A stretch of DNA of 14,146 nt from an uncultured Spirochaetales bacterium (GCA_934247875.1 CAKQJZ010000054.1:1-14146); one strand, 5' to 3'. Counted from the stretch's first letter, positions 1 to 6,944 are shown. Made by a program: numbers and translations. Notes: a model not told the origin generated them from the letters alone.

Positions 1-118
1 CCAATGTGGCTAATTTATCATCTTTGTTTATGCTATTTCAACTATGAAATTCATCCCCGTTTGCAGATTCGGATTTTTATTGTATGTTAATTATGGGTAA
101 AAGTATGATTTTAGCACT

Positions 119-146
119 AAAAAGAGCTCCAGATAGTCCGGAGCTC
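119..146 (-). terminator. Intrinsic terminator of the GltD-like gene
   Basis: Read on the minus strand, GAGCTCC and GGAGCTC form a 7-bp perfect stem (up to 10 bp with one G-U pair and a 3-nt loop), followed at once by five T. It begins 5 bases after the stop codon of the GltD-like gene. The remaining 118 bases to the left edge of the window are AT-rich and I see no supportable gene in them. Confidence 0.85.
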
Positions 147-151
147 AGCCA

Positions 152-1408
152 TTAATTGTCGCTCAAGAGTGGAGAGATATAATCTTCAGGCAAGCTTTGT
201 ATATATTCATCAATCGCTTTAGCAACATTCTTTGAATAAGCAACAGCCTGAACTACAGTCTTTGCGCCTAGTACAACATCTCCAGCTGCGAATACTCCAG
301 GGCAGCTTGTCTCGCCGTTTTCATTAGTCAATAACAGGCCAGATTTTGATGCTTGGAGGTTCTTTGTAGTATCAACAAGCTTTGACTTAGGGCCTTGGCT
401 GATAGCAACGATTGTAGAGTCTGCTTTGAAGAGCTTGGGCTCATTCTTTTCGCCGATGATCTTGCCTTCTTCATCGATGATGTTGTCATCGAGGATAGGG
501 CCATCATCTGTGATTTCCAGCGTATTCTTTCCAAAGAGGAAGTGAGCTCCATCTAAGCGTGCATACTCTGCTTCTTCTTCGCTTGCTTCAATCTTATTGC
601 GTCTTGCAATGAGAGTGACATTCTTAGTTCCTTTTCTAAGAAGTGTTCTAGCAACATCCATAGCTGTATTGCCCATGCCGATGATAGCGATGTTGTCTCC
701 TAAGTGGTAAGCATCAGGGTTGGCAAGGAAATCTATAGCGAAGTGGACATTGCCAAGGCTCTCACCTTTGATTCCTAGCTTCTTAGGTCTCCATACACCA
801 GTTCCGATGAAGATAGCACTGTATCCATCACGGAAGAGATCTTTGATCTCAAGTGCACCACCTATAGTAGTGTTAGGTCTTATCATGATTCCAATGTCTC
901 TTAAGAGCTTTCCATAGCGCTCTAATATAGACTTAGGCAAGCGGAATGCAGGAATGCCATATTGCATGATGCCGCCAATTTTGTCTTTAGCATCGAAGAT
1001 TGTTACTTTATAGCCACGCTTAGCCATCTCAATAGCTACTGTAATGCCAGCAGGGCCTGCGCCGATGATAGCCATGCGCTTGCCATTCCACTCTGGGATA
1101 TCAATCTTGATCTGATCTAGGCATGTATCTGAAATGTAGTTCTCGATAGATGAGATATGAATAGGCTGACCTTTCTTTCCCTGAATGCAGTTACCTTCGC
1201 ACTGCTTTTGGTGGTTGCAAACAATAGAGCAGACAACAGAGAGAGGGTTGTTTGCGAATAGCATATCACCAGCTTCTCTTAGCTTTCCTTCTTTTAATAG
1301 ATGAATCATCTGTGGAATAGGTGTATGTATTGGACACCCATTTAACTGACACATTGGCTTTTTACACTCAAAGCAGCGATTAGCCTCTGCAATTACATGA
1401 AGAATCAT
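152..1408 (-). CDS. GltD-like NAD(P)H oxidoreductase (glutamate synthase small-subunit family)
   Basis: A 418-residue flavin/iron-sulfur oxidoreductase of the family containing the glutamate synthase beta subunit (GltD), NfnB and the dihydropyrimidine dehydrogenase N-terminal half. Seen: an N-terminal Fe-S domain with two cysteine sets (C12, C15, C20, C25 and C60, C64, C70, C74); an FAD Rossmann motif GAGPAG at 116-121; a second dinucleotide-binding motif GMGNTAMD at 244-251; and the C-terminal FAD motif AAGD at 374-377. Family members pass electrons from NAD(P)H through FAD and Fe-S clusters to a partner. The start is fixed by GGAGG at 1415-1419, six bases upstream. No large glutamate synthase subunit or other partner lies in the window and a terminator follows directly, so the gene is monocistronic here. 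True GltD function is therefore uncertain; an Nfn-like or stand-alone reductase role is equally possible. It is divergent from asnB across 181 bases. Confidence 0.88.
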   Translation of the reverse strand: MILHVIAEANRCFECKKPMCQLNGCPIHTPIPQMIHLLKEGKLREAGDMLFANNPLSVVCSIVCNHQKQCEGNCIQGKKGQPIHISSIENYISDTCLDQIKIDIPEWNGKRMAIIGAGPAGITVAIEMAKRGYKVTIFDAKDKIGGIMQYGIPAFRLPKSILERYGKLLRDIGIMIRPNTTIGGALEIKDLFRDGYSAIFIGTGVWRPKKLGIKGESLGNVHFAIDFLANPDAYHLGDNIAIIGMGNTAMDVARTLLRKGTKNVTLIARRNKIEASEEEAEYARLDGAHFLFGKNTLEITDDGPILDDNIIDEEGKIIGEKNEPKLFKADSTIVAISQGPKSKLVDTTKNLQASKSGLLLTNENGETSCPGVFAAGDVVLGAKTVVQAVAYSKNVAKAIDEYIQSLPEDYISPLLSDN

Positions 1409-1489
1409 TTATAGCCTCCAAGGTTAATAGTAGCATTAAAAAAAGAGCAAATTCCTACCTTGTTTTGGCTTATAAATATATTATCTTTA

Positions 1490-1519
1490 TTGACGCAGAA
1501 AATAAAAAAACGATATTCT
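1490..1519 (+). promoter_or_regulatory. Possible asnB promoter
   Basis: TTGACG (1490-1495, 5 of 6 matches to the sigma-70 -35 box) and TATTCT (1514-1519, 4 of 6 matches to -10) are separated by 18 bases and point toward asnB. Transcription would begin near 1526, giving a leader of about 65 bases that starts just before the hairpin at 1530. Assigned by eye only; the AT-rich gap holds other weak matches, including a TATAAA at 1471-1476. Confidence 0.4.
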
Positions 1520-1529
1520 GACAAAGAAC

Positions 1530-1570
1530 AAAGGCGTTCACTCATAGGGGGTGTGCGCCTTTTTTATTTT
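1530..1570 (+). promoter_or_regulatory. Terminator-like hairpin in the asnB leader
   Basis: AAAGGCG (1530-1536) pairs perfectly with CGCCTTT (1556-1562). After a small internal loop, CAC (1539-1541) pairs with GTG (1551-1553). The stem runs into a T-rich tract (1560-1570). This is the form of an intrinsic terminator, but it points into asnB, ends 20 bases before its start codon, and no plus-strand gene precedes it. It may therefore be a leader attenuator or a 5' stabilising structure rather than the end of another transcript. Confidence 0.6.
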
Positions 1571-1589
1571 AATCGACCAGGAGCTTATT

Positions 1590-3272
1590 ATGTGCGGATT
1601 CGTTGGAATGTTTGAAATCAAGGAAGATAGCTCGAAATACAGAGACAGAGTTATTTCGATGTCACGAAAGATCAGACACAGAGGCCCAGATTGGTCTGGA
1701 GTATATACAGGTAAAGACTCGATTATCTCTCATGAGCGTCTCTCTATTGTAGACCCTCTATCTGGCAAGCAGCCTCTTTATTCTCCAGACGGCAGGCTAG
1801 TGCTAGCTGCAAATGGAGAGATCTACAATCACCAGGAGATCAGAGAGCGTTATAAAGGCAAGTATGATTTCAAGACCAAGTCAGACTGTGAAGTTATCTT
1901 AGCACTCTATCAGGATAAAGGTGTTGATTTCTTAGAGGACTTGAATGGCATATTCGCATTTTGCTTATATGACTCAGATAGAGACGCATATCTAGTTGCA
2001 CGTGACCATATTGGCATCATACCTTTGTATCAGGGCTGGGATGCTGAAGGGCACTACTATGTAGCTTCAGAGCTCAAAGCACTTGAAGGCATATGCACAA
2101 CTATAACTGAGTTTATGCCTGGCACATATTTCTATTCTCTTACAGGCGAAACCAAGCATTGGTATAAGAGAGCTTGGGAGAGCTATGAGAATGTTAAAGA
2201 CAACACTAGCTCTGTAGATGAAGTAAGAGAGGGCCTAGAAGCTGCTGTTAAGAGACAGATGATGTCTGATGTACCTTATGGTGTTCTCTTATCTGGTGGA
2301 CTTGATAGCTCTGTTATTGCAGCTATTACAGCAAAGTACGCTGAGAATAGAATTGAAACTGGTGGAAAAGAGGAGGCATGGTGGCCTCGCTTGCACTCAT
2401 TCGCTATTGGCCTTGAAGGTTCTCCAGACCTTATTGCTGCAAGAAAAGCAGCTGACTTCATTGGAACAGTTCACCATGAAGTTCATTTCACTATCCAGGA
2501 AGCATTAGATGCTCTTGATGATGTTATTTACCACTTGGAGACCTATGATATTACAACTGTAAGAGCAGCAACTCCAATGTTCTTGCTTGCAAGAGTAATC
2601 AAGAGCATGGGAATCAAGATGGTACTCTCAGGTGAAGGTTCTGATGAGTTATTTGGTGGATACCTTTATTTCCATAAAGCACCTAATGCTAAAGAGTTCC
2701 ATGAAGAGACTGTCAGGAAGCTCTCAAAGCTTCATCTTTATGATTGTCTTCGCGCTAACAAAGCACTTGCAGCATGGGGTGTAGAAGGACGTGTTCCTTT
2801 CCTTGATAAAGAGTTCATCGACATTGCAATGAGCTTGAATCCAAAGGATAAGATGAGCCGTACTGAAGATGGAAAGGATAGGATTGAGAAGTGGATCGTA
2901 AGAGAAGCATTCAAAGACTATCTTCCAGATGAGATAGTATGGAGACAGAAAGAGCAGTTCTCAGACGGAGTAGGTTACTCATGGATCGATACTCTCAAAG
3001 AAACTACTAACAAACTGATCAGCGACTCTCAATTCGCAATGGCTGAGATGAGATTCCCAATCAACACACCAGCAACTAAGGAAGAGTATTACTACAGATC
3101 AATATTCGCTAAGCACTTCCCATCAGAATCAGCTGCTAAGTGCGTACCACATGAGGCATCTGTAGCTTGCTCAACTGCTAAAGCTCTAGAGTGGGATGAA
3201 GCTTTCAAGAAGATGAACGAACCATCTGGCAGAGCTATCTTCGGCGTACATGAGGATGCTTACAAGAAGTAA
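1590..3272 (+). CDS. asnB: Asparagine synthase B, glutamine-hydrolysing
   Basis: A 560-residue asparagine synthetase that makes asparagine from aspartate, ATP and glutamine (or ammonia) in the cytosol; the E. coli AsnB is close in size (554). Seen: an N-terminal class II glutaminase beginning MCGF with the catalytic Cys2 exposed once Met is removed; RHRGPD at 29-34; EIYNH at 77-81; then the ATP pyrophosphatase domain with the P-loop SGGLDSS at 235-241, SGEGSDELFGGY at 347-358 and GVEGRVPFLD at 397-406. A longer frame begins with GTG at 1551, but Cys2 must be the N-terminal nucleophile and AGGAG (1579-1583) lies six bases before the ATG at 1590, so that start is chosen. The gene is single, divergent from a GltD-like gene and convergent with the lipoprotein array. 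The hairpin in its leader suggests control at the level of transcription elongation. Confidence 0.97.
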   Translation: MCGFVGMFEIKEDSSKYRDRVISMSRKIRHRGPDWSGVYTGKDSIISHERLSIVDPLSGKQPLYSPDGRLVLAANGEIYNHQEIRERYKGKYDFKTKSDCEVILALYQDKGVDFLEDLNGIFAFCLYDSDRDAYLVARDHIGIIPLYQGWDAEGHYYVASELKALEGICTTITEFMPGTYFYSLTGETKHWYKRAWESYENVKDNTSSVDEVREGLEAAVKRQMMSDVPYGVLLSGGLDSSVIAAITAKYAENRIETGGKEEAWWPRLHSFAIGLEGSPDLIAARKAADFIGTVHHEVHFTIQEALDALDDVIYHLETYDITTVRAATPMFLLARVIKSMGIKMVLSGEGSDELFGGYLYFHKAPNAKEFHEETVRKLSKLHLYDCLRANKALAAWGVEGRVPFLDKEFIDIAMSLNPKDKMSRTEDGKDRIEKWIVREAFKDYLPDEIVWRQKEQFSDGVGYSWIDTLKETTNKLISDSQFAMAEMRFPINTPATKEEYYYRSIFAKHFPSESAAKCVPHEASVACSTAKALEWDEAFKKMNEPSGRAIFGVHEDAYKK

Positions 3273-3282
3273 AGAATGAATG

Positions 3283-3309
3283 AAAAAGAGGATGCAGCCG
3301 CATCCTCTT
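3283..3309 (-). terminator. Terminator of lipoprotein gene A, shared with convergent asnB
   Basis: A perfect 10-bp stem (AAGAGGATGC with GCATCCTCTT) around the 4-base loop AGCC lies between the convergent stop codons. The minus-strand side runs into five T (A run 3283-3287), so it best serves the lipoprotein gene. The plus side has only a weak T-rich tail, although it is the only hairpin I see after asnB. The stem core GAGGAT is shared with the two other terminators of the array. Confidence 0.85.
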
Positions 3310-3316
3310 ATCTCGC

Positions 3317-3922
3317 TTATAGGTTTACATAAGGCGCTAGATCTAGCAAACGGAAATCTACAGCTTTTCCGTTTATAGTTGCTGTGATAAAACGTGGTAA
3401 GCTCAAATCTACTTTATAGGATACAGAAGCAGAAGTGCCATTGATATTGTAGGTAAATGACTGCGAGTTATAGACGCCTTCCTCGTTTTTGACATAGTGG
3501 AGATTTATTAAGAACTCCATAGTCTCTTCCTTCGTTTTTTCGGCACTTTCTATTACGTCAAAAGTCACTTTTAATTTCGCATCCTTTATTGTGATATCTA
3601 CATTACCACCAGTTGATGTTCCTTGTATTTGGCCAGATTCAATAGTGACAACTACATTTTCAAACCATGTATAACCACCAACAGCATGAAGCAAGTTGCC
3701 AATTAAGCCTGCTTTTATATGACTAGAGCTGTTAAGCGTAATATTATTAGATCCTGTAGCTAAATTATCTACAAAAGCAGCAAAAGCAGTCTCTCCAATA
3801 TAGTTTGCCTTCACGAAATCAGCATATGTATTCACTATCTCGTCTGATTTATCTTTCTCGCATGATGAAAGTGCGCATAAAGCCAAAATGCATAGCAATA
3901 TGATTGTTAAGTATCGTTTCAT
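3317..3922 (-). CDS. Small lipoprotein, tandem paralogue A
   Basis: A 201-residue predicted lipoprotein of unknown function. Seen: two N-terminal basic residues, a hydrophobic stretch, and a lipobox LSSC ending at Cys21, after which the chain is charged (EKDKSDE). The mature part looks beta-rich, with alternating hydrophobic residues, and ends with ATINGKAVDFRL at 181-192, which matches the ends of the two neighbouring paralogues. An FVKA motif at 36-39 is also shared. A longer frame could start at 3952, but the ATG at 3922 gives a proper signal peptide and has GGGAGA (3931-3936) eight bases upstream. Only about 30 bases separate it from the terminator of gene B, leaving no obvious room for its own promoter, so it is probably expressed by read-through. 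Likely anchored in a membrane, probably exported; no family name is recognised. Confidence 0.85.
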   Translation of the reverse strand: MKRYLTIILLCILALCALSSCEKDKSDEIVNTYADFVKANYIGETAFAAFVDNLATGSNNITLNSSSHIKAGLIGNLLHAVGGYTWFENVVVTIESGQIQGTSTGGNVDITIKDAKLKVTFDVIESAEKTKEETMEFLINLHYVKNEEGVYNSQSFTYNINGTSASVSYKVDLSLPRFITATINGKAVDFRLLDLAPYVNL

Positions 3923-3952
3923 TGTATATTTCTCCCTTTTGTACAGACACAC

Positions 3953-3988
3953 AAAAATGAGGACATCATAGTTTTGATATCCTCATTT
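3953..3988 (-). terminator. Terminator of lipoprotein gene B, upstream of gene A
   Basis: On the minus strand AAATGAGGATATC pairs with GATGTCCTCATTT over 13 positions, including one G-U pair, with an 8-base loop, followed by five T (A run 3953-3957). The G-U pair would be a C-A mismatch on the plus strand, so the structure is built for minus-strand RNA. It lies 10 bases after the stop of gene B and about 31 bases before the start of gene A. Confidence 0.85.
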
Positions 3989-3998
3989 ATTTCGATAT

Positions 3999-4670
3999 TT
4001 ATGATACCAAATTTTGAATTATTTGGAATATTCTTAAGTTTACTTTCTTTCCATTTATGGAAGCAAACAAAGGTTTTCCTGAAGAGGATGTACTGAGTGT
4101 CATTACAAAATCAGTATTTTTACCATTTATGCTGTAAGTCATATAAGTAGTTGCCGTATTATCTTTTGCTACTGTGACAGCTTTATATTTCATGTTTATT
4201 GTGAGATCGAATGTTTTATTTTCTATAGGTGGTGTTGATCCATCTTCAATATTATATGTACAAGAAATTTTAGCATTAGTTACAGAAACTTCCAAAGAGC
4301 CCTCTTTCTTTAGGTCTTTTCCTTCAATCCTTCCTTTTAATTCTCCTGTTGTTAGTTCCCATTTAGTTACTACTACATCATGTTCTGTTGCTAATGCTCC
4401 CTTGATTAGGGTTTCTAAATCATTTTTATCTAGATTGGCTCCATTATCTTTTGTTAAATCAACAGTATATTCATGTTTTTCATCTACAGCATCAGATGGT
4501 AATTCTTTAACTATATAATTTTCAAAAACACCTTTCGTTGTATTCGTCTCTGGTATAGCTTTTACAAATGCTTCGAAAGTATCGAGCATCTCTTCTGATT
4601 TATCTTTCTCACAAGAAATGAATGAGAAAGCAAGAAGTGCACAAATTAAAATGATTAGGTACTTCTTCAT
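3999..4670 (-). CDS. Small lipoprotein, tandem paralogue B
   Basis: A 223-residue predicted lipoprotein paralogous to its two neighbours; function unknown. Seen: signal peptide MKKYLIILICALLAFSFISC with lipobox FISC and lipid-modified Cys20, followed by EKDKSEE, nearly the same as in paralogue A (EKDKSDE). The mature chain has FVKA at 35-38, an internal YSING motif at 179-183 and the family end ASINGKKVNLRI at 203-214. The start is supported by GGAG (4680-4683) nine bases upstream. It is followed by its own terminator. Upstream, only 70 bases separate it from the terminator of gene C, and that gap holds a small inverted repeat (CAGAT...ATCTG, 4698-4712). Lys, Thr and Asn content is high. Probably exported and membrane-anchored. 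Confidence 0.87.
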   Translation of the reverse strand: MKKYLIILICALLAFSFISCEKDKSEEMLDTFEAFVKAIPETNTTKGVFENYIVKELPSDAVDEKHEYTVDLTKDNGANLDKNDLETLIKGALATEHDVVVTKWELTTGELKGRIEGKDLKKEGSLEVSVTNAKISCTYNIEDGSTPPIENKTFDLTINMKYKAVTVAKDNTATTYMTYSINGKNTDFVMTLSTSSSGKPLFASINGKKVNLRIFQIIQNLVS

Positions 4671-4733
4671 AGTAGTTTTCTCCTTTTGTTATTAATTCAG
4701 ATTTTGCATCTGATGTATTTAGTTTGGTCTTTT

Positions 4734-4767
4734 AAAAAATGAGGATATCTCGAAATGGGATATCCTC
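4734..4767 (-). terminator. Terminator of lipoprotein gene C, upstream of gene B
   Basis: GAGGATATC (4741-4749) and GATATCCTC (4759-4767) form a perfect 9-bp stem with a 9-base loop. On the minus strand this is followed, after one A, by six T (A run 4734-4739). It lies 9 bases after the stop of gene C and has the same stem core as the terminator of gene B. Confidence 0.85.
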
Positions 4768-5319
4768 GTAACGTGCTTAGAAGAATCCATTAATTATTTG
4801 TACGTTAATATCTTTCCCATTCAGTTTCGCAGATAGATACTTCCCATTAGTCATATCTTGGGTTGCTTCGATATCGTATCTTTTTCCTTCTACGTCATAG
4901 GTCATTTTAATAATCATCTGAGAAGCTGTTGGAGTTCTCTCTATATTTGCATTTATGATGTATTCTTTTTTTGTTACTTCTGAATCTTTAAATTTAATAT
5001 CTACAGAAACTTTAACATTCTCGAGGACAAATGATGATGGTTCATCATTGGAAATAAATTTATATTTCATGATGCCTGAGACAACATTTGCATTATCAAT
5101 ATCTGTTGTTAGTTCATATCCAAATATATTGAAGAGTACATCTTTAAAAGACTCTGTTTTTAATTCTCTTGCTGTAACAGAAGAAGAATCAAAATCTATG
5201 GTTTTAGATTCTTCTGAATCATAAAAATTATAGAACGTATCATCTATTGATTGACCCGCGATAAAGGCTTTCAGAAATGCTTGCGCTTTTTCATGTTCTG
5301 TCATTTCTACTTGCCCTGT

Positions 5320-5329
5320 GGGGGGGGGG
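5320..5329. repeat. G10/C10 homopolymer tract inside lipoprotein gene C
   Basis: Ten consecutive G on the plus strand (C on the coding strand) lie where the signal peptide and Pro/Thr linker join the mature domain. Its length sets whether the mature domain is in frame with the signal peptide. Tracts of this kind mutate by slippage in contingency genes of other bacteria, including poly-G tracts in Treponema pallidum. Confidence 0.9.
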
Positions 5330-5415
5330 AGTAGGGGTTGCAGGAGTAGGTGTGGAATCTGGTGCACAAGAAATGAATAAGAATGCTAGTAGTGTGCATA
5401 GAATGAGAATTGTAG

Positions 5416-5423
5416 TTTTTTTT
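5416..5423. repeat. A8/T8 homopolymer tract at the start of lipoprotein gene C
   Basis: Eight consecutive A on the coding strand directly follow the ATG at 5426. Seven would give the signal peptide conserved in the neighbouring paralogue; eight shifts the frame. Tracts of this length can also allow RNA polymerase slippage. Confidence 0.85.
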
Positions 5424-5555
5424 CATGGGGTGTCTCCTTTTTGGGTAAGTGTAGAAGATGAGAATAACTACAGAATAGTCGTTGCACTTGGTTTAGAAGT
5501 TGGTTCTAGGGGGTTGCTAAATTTGAGTGGTGTACTTGTTTTTAGTGATATTTCT

Positions 5556-5603
5556 TTACAAAATGTTGATGAGTAGTACTTTTTAGCATTACAAAATGTT
5601 GAT
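5556..5603. repeat. 15-bp direct repeat upstream of the ATPase gene
   Basis: The sequence TTACAAAATGTTGAT occurs twice, at 5556-5570 and 5589-5603, 33 bases apart start to start (about three helical turns), in the gap between lipoprotein gene C and the ATPase gene. The spacing on one face of the helix would suit a regulator binding site. A possible -10 box TATGAT (5620-5625) lies just downstream for the ATPase gene. No regulator gene is in the window. Confidence 0.7.
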
Positions 5604-5645
5604 TACATGAGATTATTTATATGATTCATTAGTTTGAGGTGCATT

Positions 5646-6944
5646 GTGCTAAGACGAAAAGCTATCAGTTATATTGAAAATTGGGTTAAGACTAAGGATA
5701 GAAAGTGTCTTATAGTTCAAGGTGCGAGGCAGATTGGTAAGACATATGTTGTTGAGAGGTTTGGAGCTGATAACTATGAGGAGCTAGTTGAGATTAATTT
5801 CAAAGAGATGCCTTCTGCTTCTGAAATCTTCTCAGGTGATCTTACTGTAGACAAGATGGTTATGGCTTTGCGTTTCAGGTTTCCTGAAAAGAAGATCATC
5901 CCAGGAAAGTCACTGATTTTCTTAGATGAGATACAGGAATGTGAAGAAGCGATTACTTCTCTCAAGTTCTGGGCGATAGACAATAAGTATGATGTGATAG
6001 CATCTGGCTCTCTCTTGGGCATTGATTACAAGCGTGCAGCTTCTTATCCAGTTGGCTATGTTGATTATCTAAAAATGTATGGTCTTGATTTTGAGGAGTT
6101 CCTTTGGGGAATAGGTATCAGTGATGATATGATCAAAAGCCTTCTCAATTATCTTCATTCAAAGAGTGTTATTCCTAACTCTATCAATGAGCAGATGATG
6201 CATTATTTCAGAGAATACATTGCTATTGGTGGCATGCCAGAAGCAGTTCAAAGGTATGTTGATACAATAGATTTCAGAGTTGTTGATACTGTCCAAAGGA
6301 ATCTTTTGCAAGGCTATCTTTATGATATTGCGCACTATGCATCAGCTAAGGCTGAGAAATGTTATCTGTCGCTTGCTCATCAGCTTTTGGATAAAGAGAA
6401 TAGGAAGTTCCAATATAAGGAAGTTGAACGTGGTGGTAAAGCTCAGAAATACTTTTCAAGCATTGAATGGCTTCTTAGGGCTGATATTGTCCACTTGAGC
6501 AATCTTGTTAGTGATATCAAATTCGACCTTGATGATTATAAACGAGATGATTTCTTCCGTGCATATACAACTGATTTGTCTTTGTTGATGGCTATGAAGG
6601 ACTTTTCGATGAAACAGCTGATAGTTGAAAACACATTAGTCGGAAACTCTAAAGGTGGCATTTATGAATGTGCTATTGCTGATGTGCTATATAAGAAAGG
6701 CTATAGCTTGTACTTCTACAAGAATGAGACAACAAGGCGTGAGATTGATGTGATCATCGAAAAAGATGGGAATGTTGTCCCTATAGAGGTAAAGAGCGGC
6801 AACAATCGTAGCACGTCTCTTTCTGCTTTAATGAAGTCACGCGTAGATATTCCTTATGCTTATAAGTTTGCAGATGGAAATATTGGAGTAGGTGAAGATA
6901 GAGTGATCACTCTTCCTTTGTATATGGCAGCTTTTGCTCTTTAA
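5646..6944 (+). CDS. AAA_14/DUF4143 family ATPase with C-terminal nuclease-like domain
   Basis: A 432-residue protein of the common bacterial and archaeal AAA_14-DUF4143 family; its cellular role is not established. Seen: Walker A GARQIGKT at 26-33; Walker B SLIFLDEIQ at 89-97 with D94 and E95; a sensor-like ASGSLLGI at 119-126; the GGMPEAV motif at 195-201; and, at the C-terminus, a PD-(D/E)xK-like pattern with E341, D368 and E381-V-K383. The start is taken as GTG 5646, with GAGGT (5636-5640) five bases upstream; an in-frame TTG at 5634 would overlap that site. The gene stands alone on the plus strand, divergent from lipoprotein gene C and convergent with the next operon. Members are often multi-copy, accessory genes. 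Family assignment is firm; any link to the lipoproteins is only positional. Confidence 0.9.
   Translation: MLRRKAISYIENWVKTKDRKCLIVQGARQIGKTYVVERFGADNYEELVEINFKEMPSASEIFSGDLTVDKMVMALRFRFPEKKIIPGKSLIFLDEIQECEEAITSLKFWAIDNKYDVIASGSLLGIDYKRAASYPVGYVDYLKMYGLDFEEFLWGIGISDDMIKSLLNYLHSKSVIPNSINEQMMHYFREYIAIGGMPEAVQRYVDTIDFRVVDTVQRNLLQGYLYDIAHYASAKAEKCYLSLAHQLLDKENRKFQYKEVERGGKAQKYFSSIEWLLRADIVHLSNLVSDIKFDLDDYKRDDFFRAYTTDLSLLMAMKDFSMKQLIVENTLVGNSKGGIYECAIADVLYKKGYSLYFYKNETTRREIDVIIEKDGNVVPIEVKSGNNRSTSLSALMKSRVDIPYAYKFADGNIGVGEDRVITLPLYMAAFAL

Larger units (their letters stand above)
4777..5426 (-). pseudogene. Small lipoprotein, tandem paralogue C, frameshifted at two homopolymer tracts
   Basis: A third paralogue, not readable as one frame in this sequence. 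ATG at 5426 has GGAG (5434-5437) seven bases upstream but runs into an A8 tract and then, in the wrong frame, stops after 39 codons. Removing one A gives MKKTTILILCTLLAFLFISC, which aligns position for position with the signal peptide of paralogue B, lipobox Cys20 included. A proline/threonine linker follows (APDSTPTPATPTPP). A run of ten C (5320-5329, seen as G on the plus strand) then puts the mature domain out of frame; nine or twelve C restore it. Corrected, the protein has 215 residues and ends with AKLNGKDINVQI, the family signature. The open frame alone could begin at a GTG at 5367, but that has no ribosome site or signal peptide. It is either a phase-variable gene caught off, a decaying pseudogene, or a victim of homopolymer read errors. 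Confidence 0.8.

Noticed and set aside
1..90. Open plus-strand frame at the left edge, stop at 88-90
   Set aside because: Thirty codons without recognisable motif; could be the end of a gene outside the window or chance.
1551..1589. A longer asnB start at GTG 1551
   Set aside because: The mature enzyme needs Cys2 at its N-terminus, the ribosome site fits the ATG at 1590, and the extension would lie in the leader hairpin.
5318..5360. G-quadruplex from the G10 run and following GGGG and GG groups
   Set aside because: The groups are uneven and the simpler explanation is a slippage-prone tract coding a proline linker; kept only as a possibility.
4777..5367. Lipoprotein C as an intact 196-residue cytosolic protein from GTG 5367
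   Set aside because: No ribosome site precedes the GTG and its first residues are the out-of-frame reading of the lipobox and linker that align with paralogue B.
5277..5576. A 99-codon plus-strand frame across the poly-G tract
   Set aside because: It has no ribosome site, is antisense to the conserved signal peptide of lipoprotein C, and reads as low-complexity sequence.
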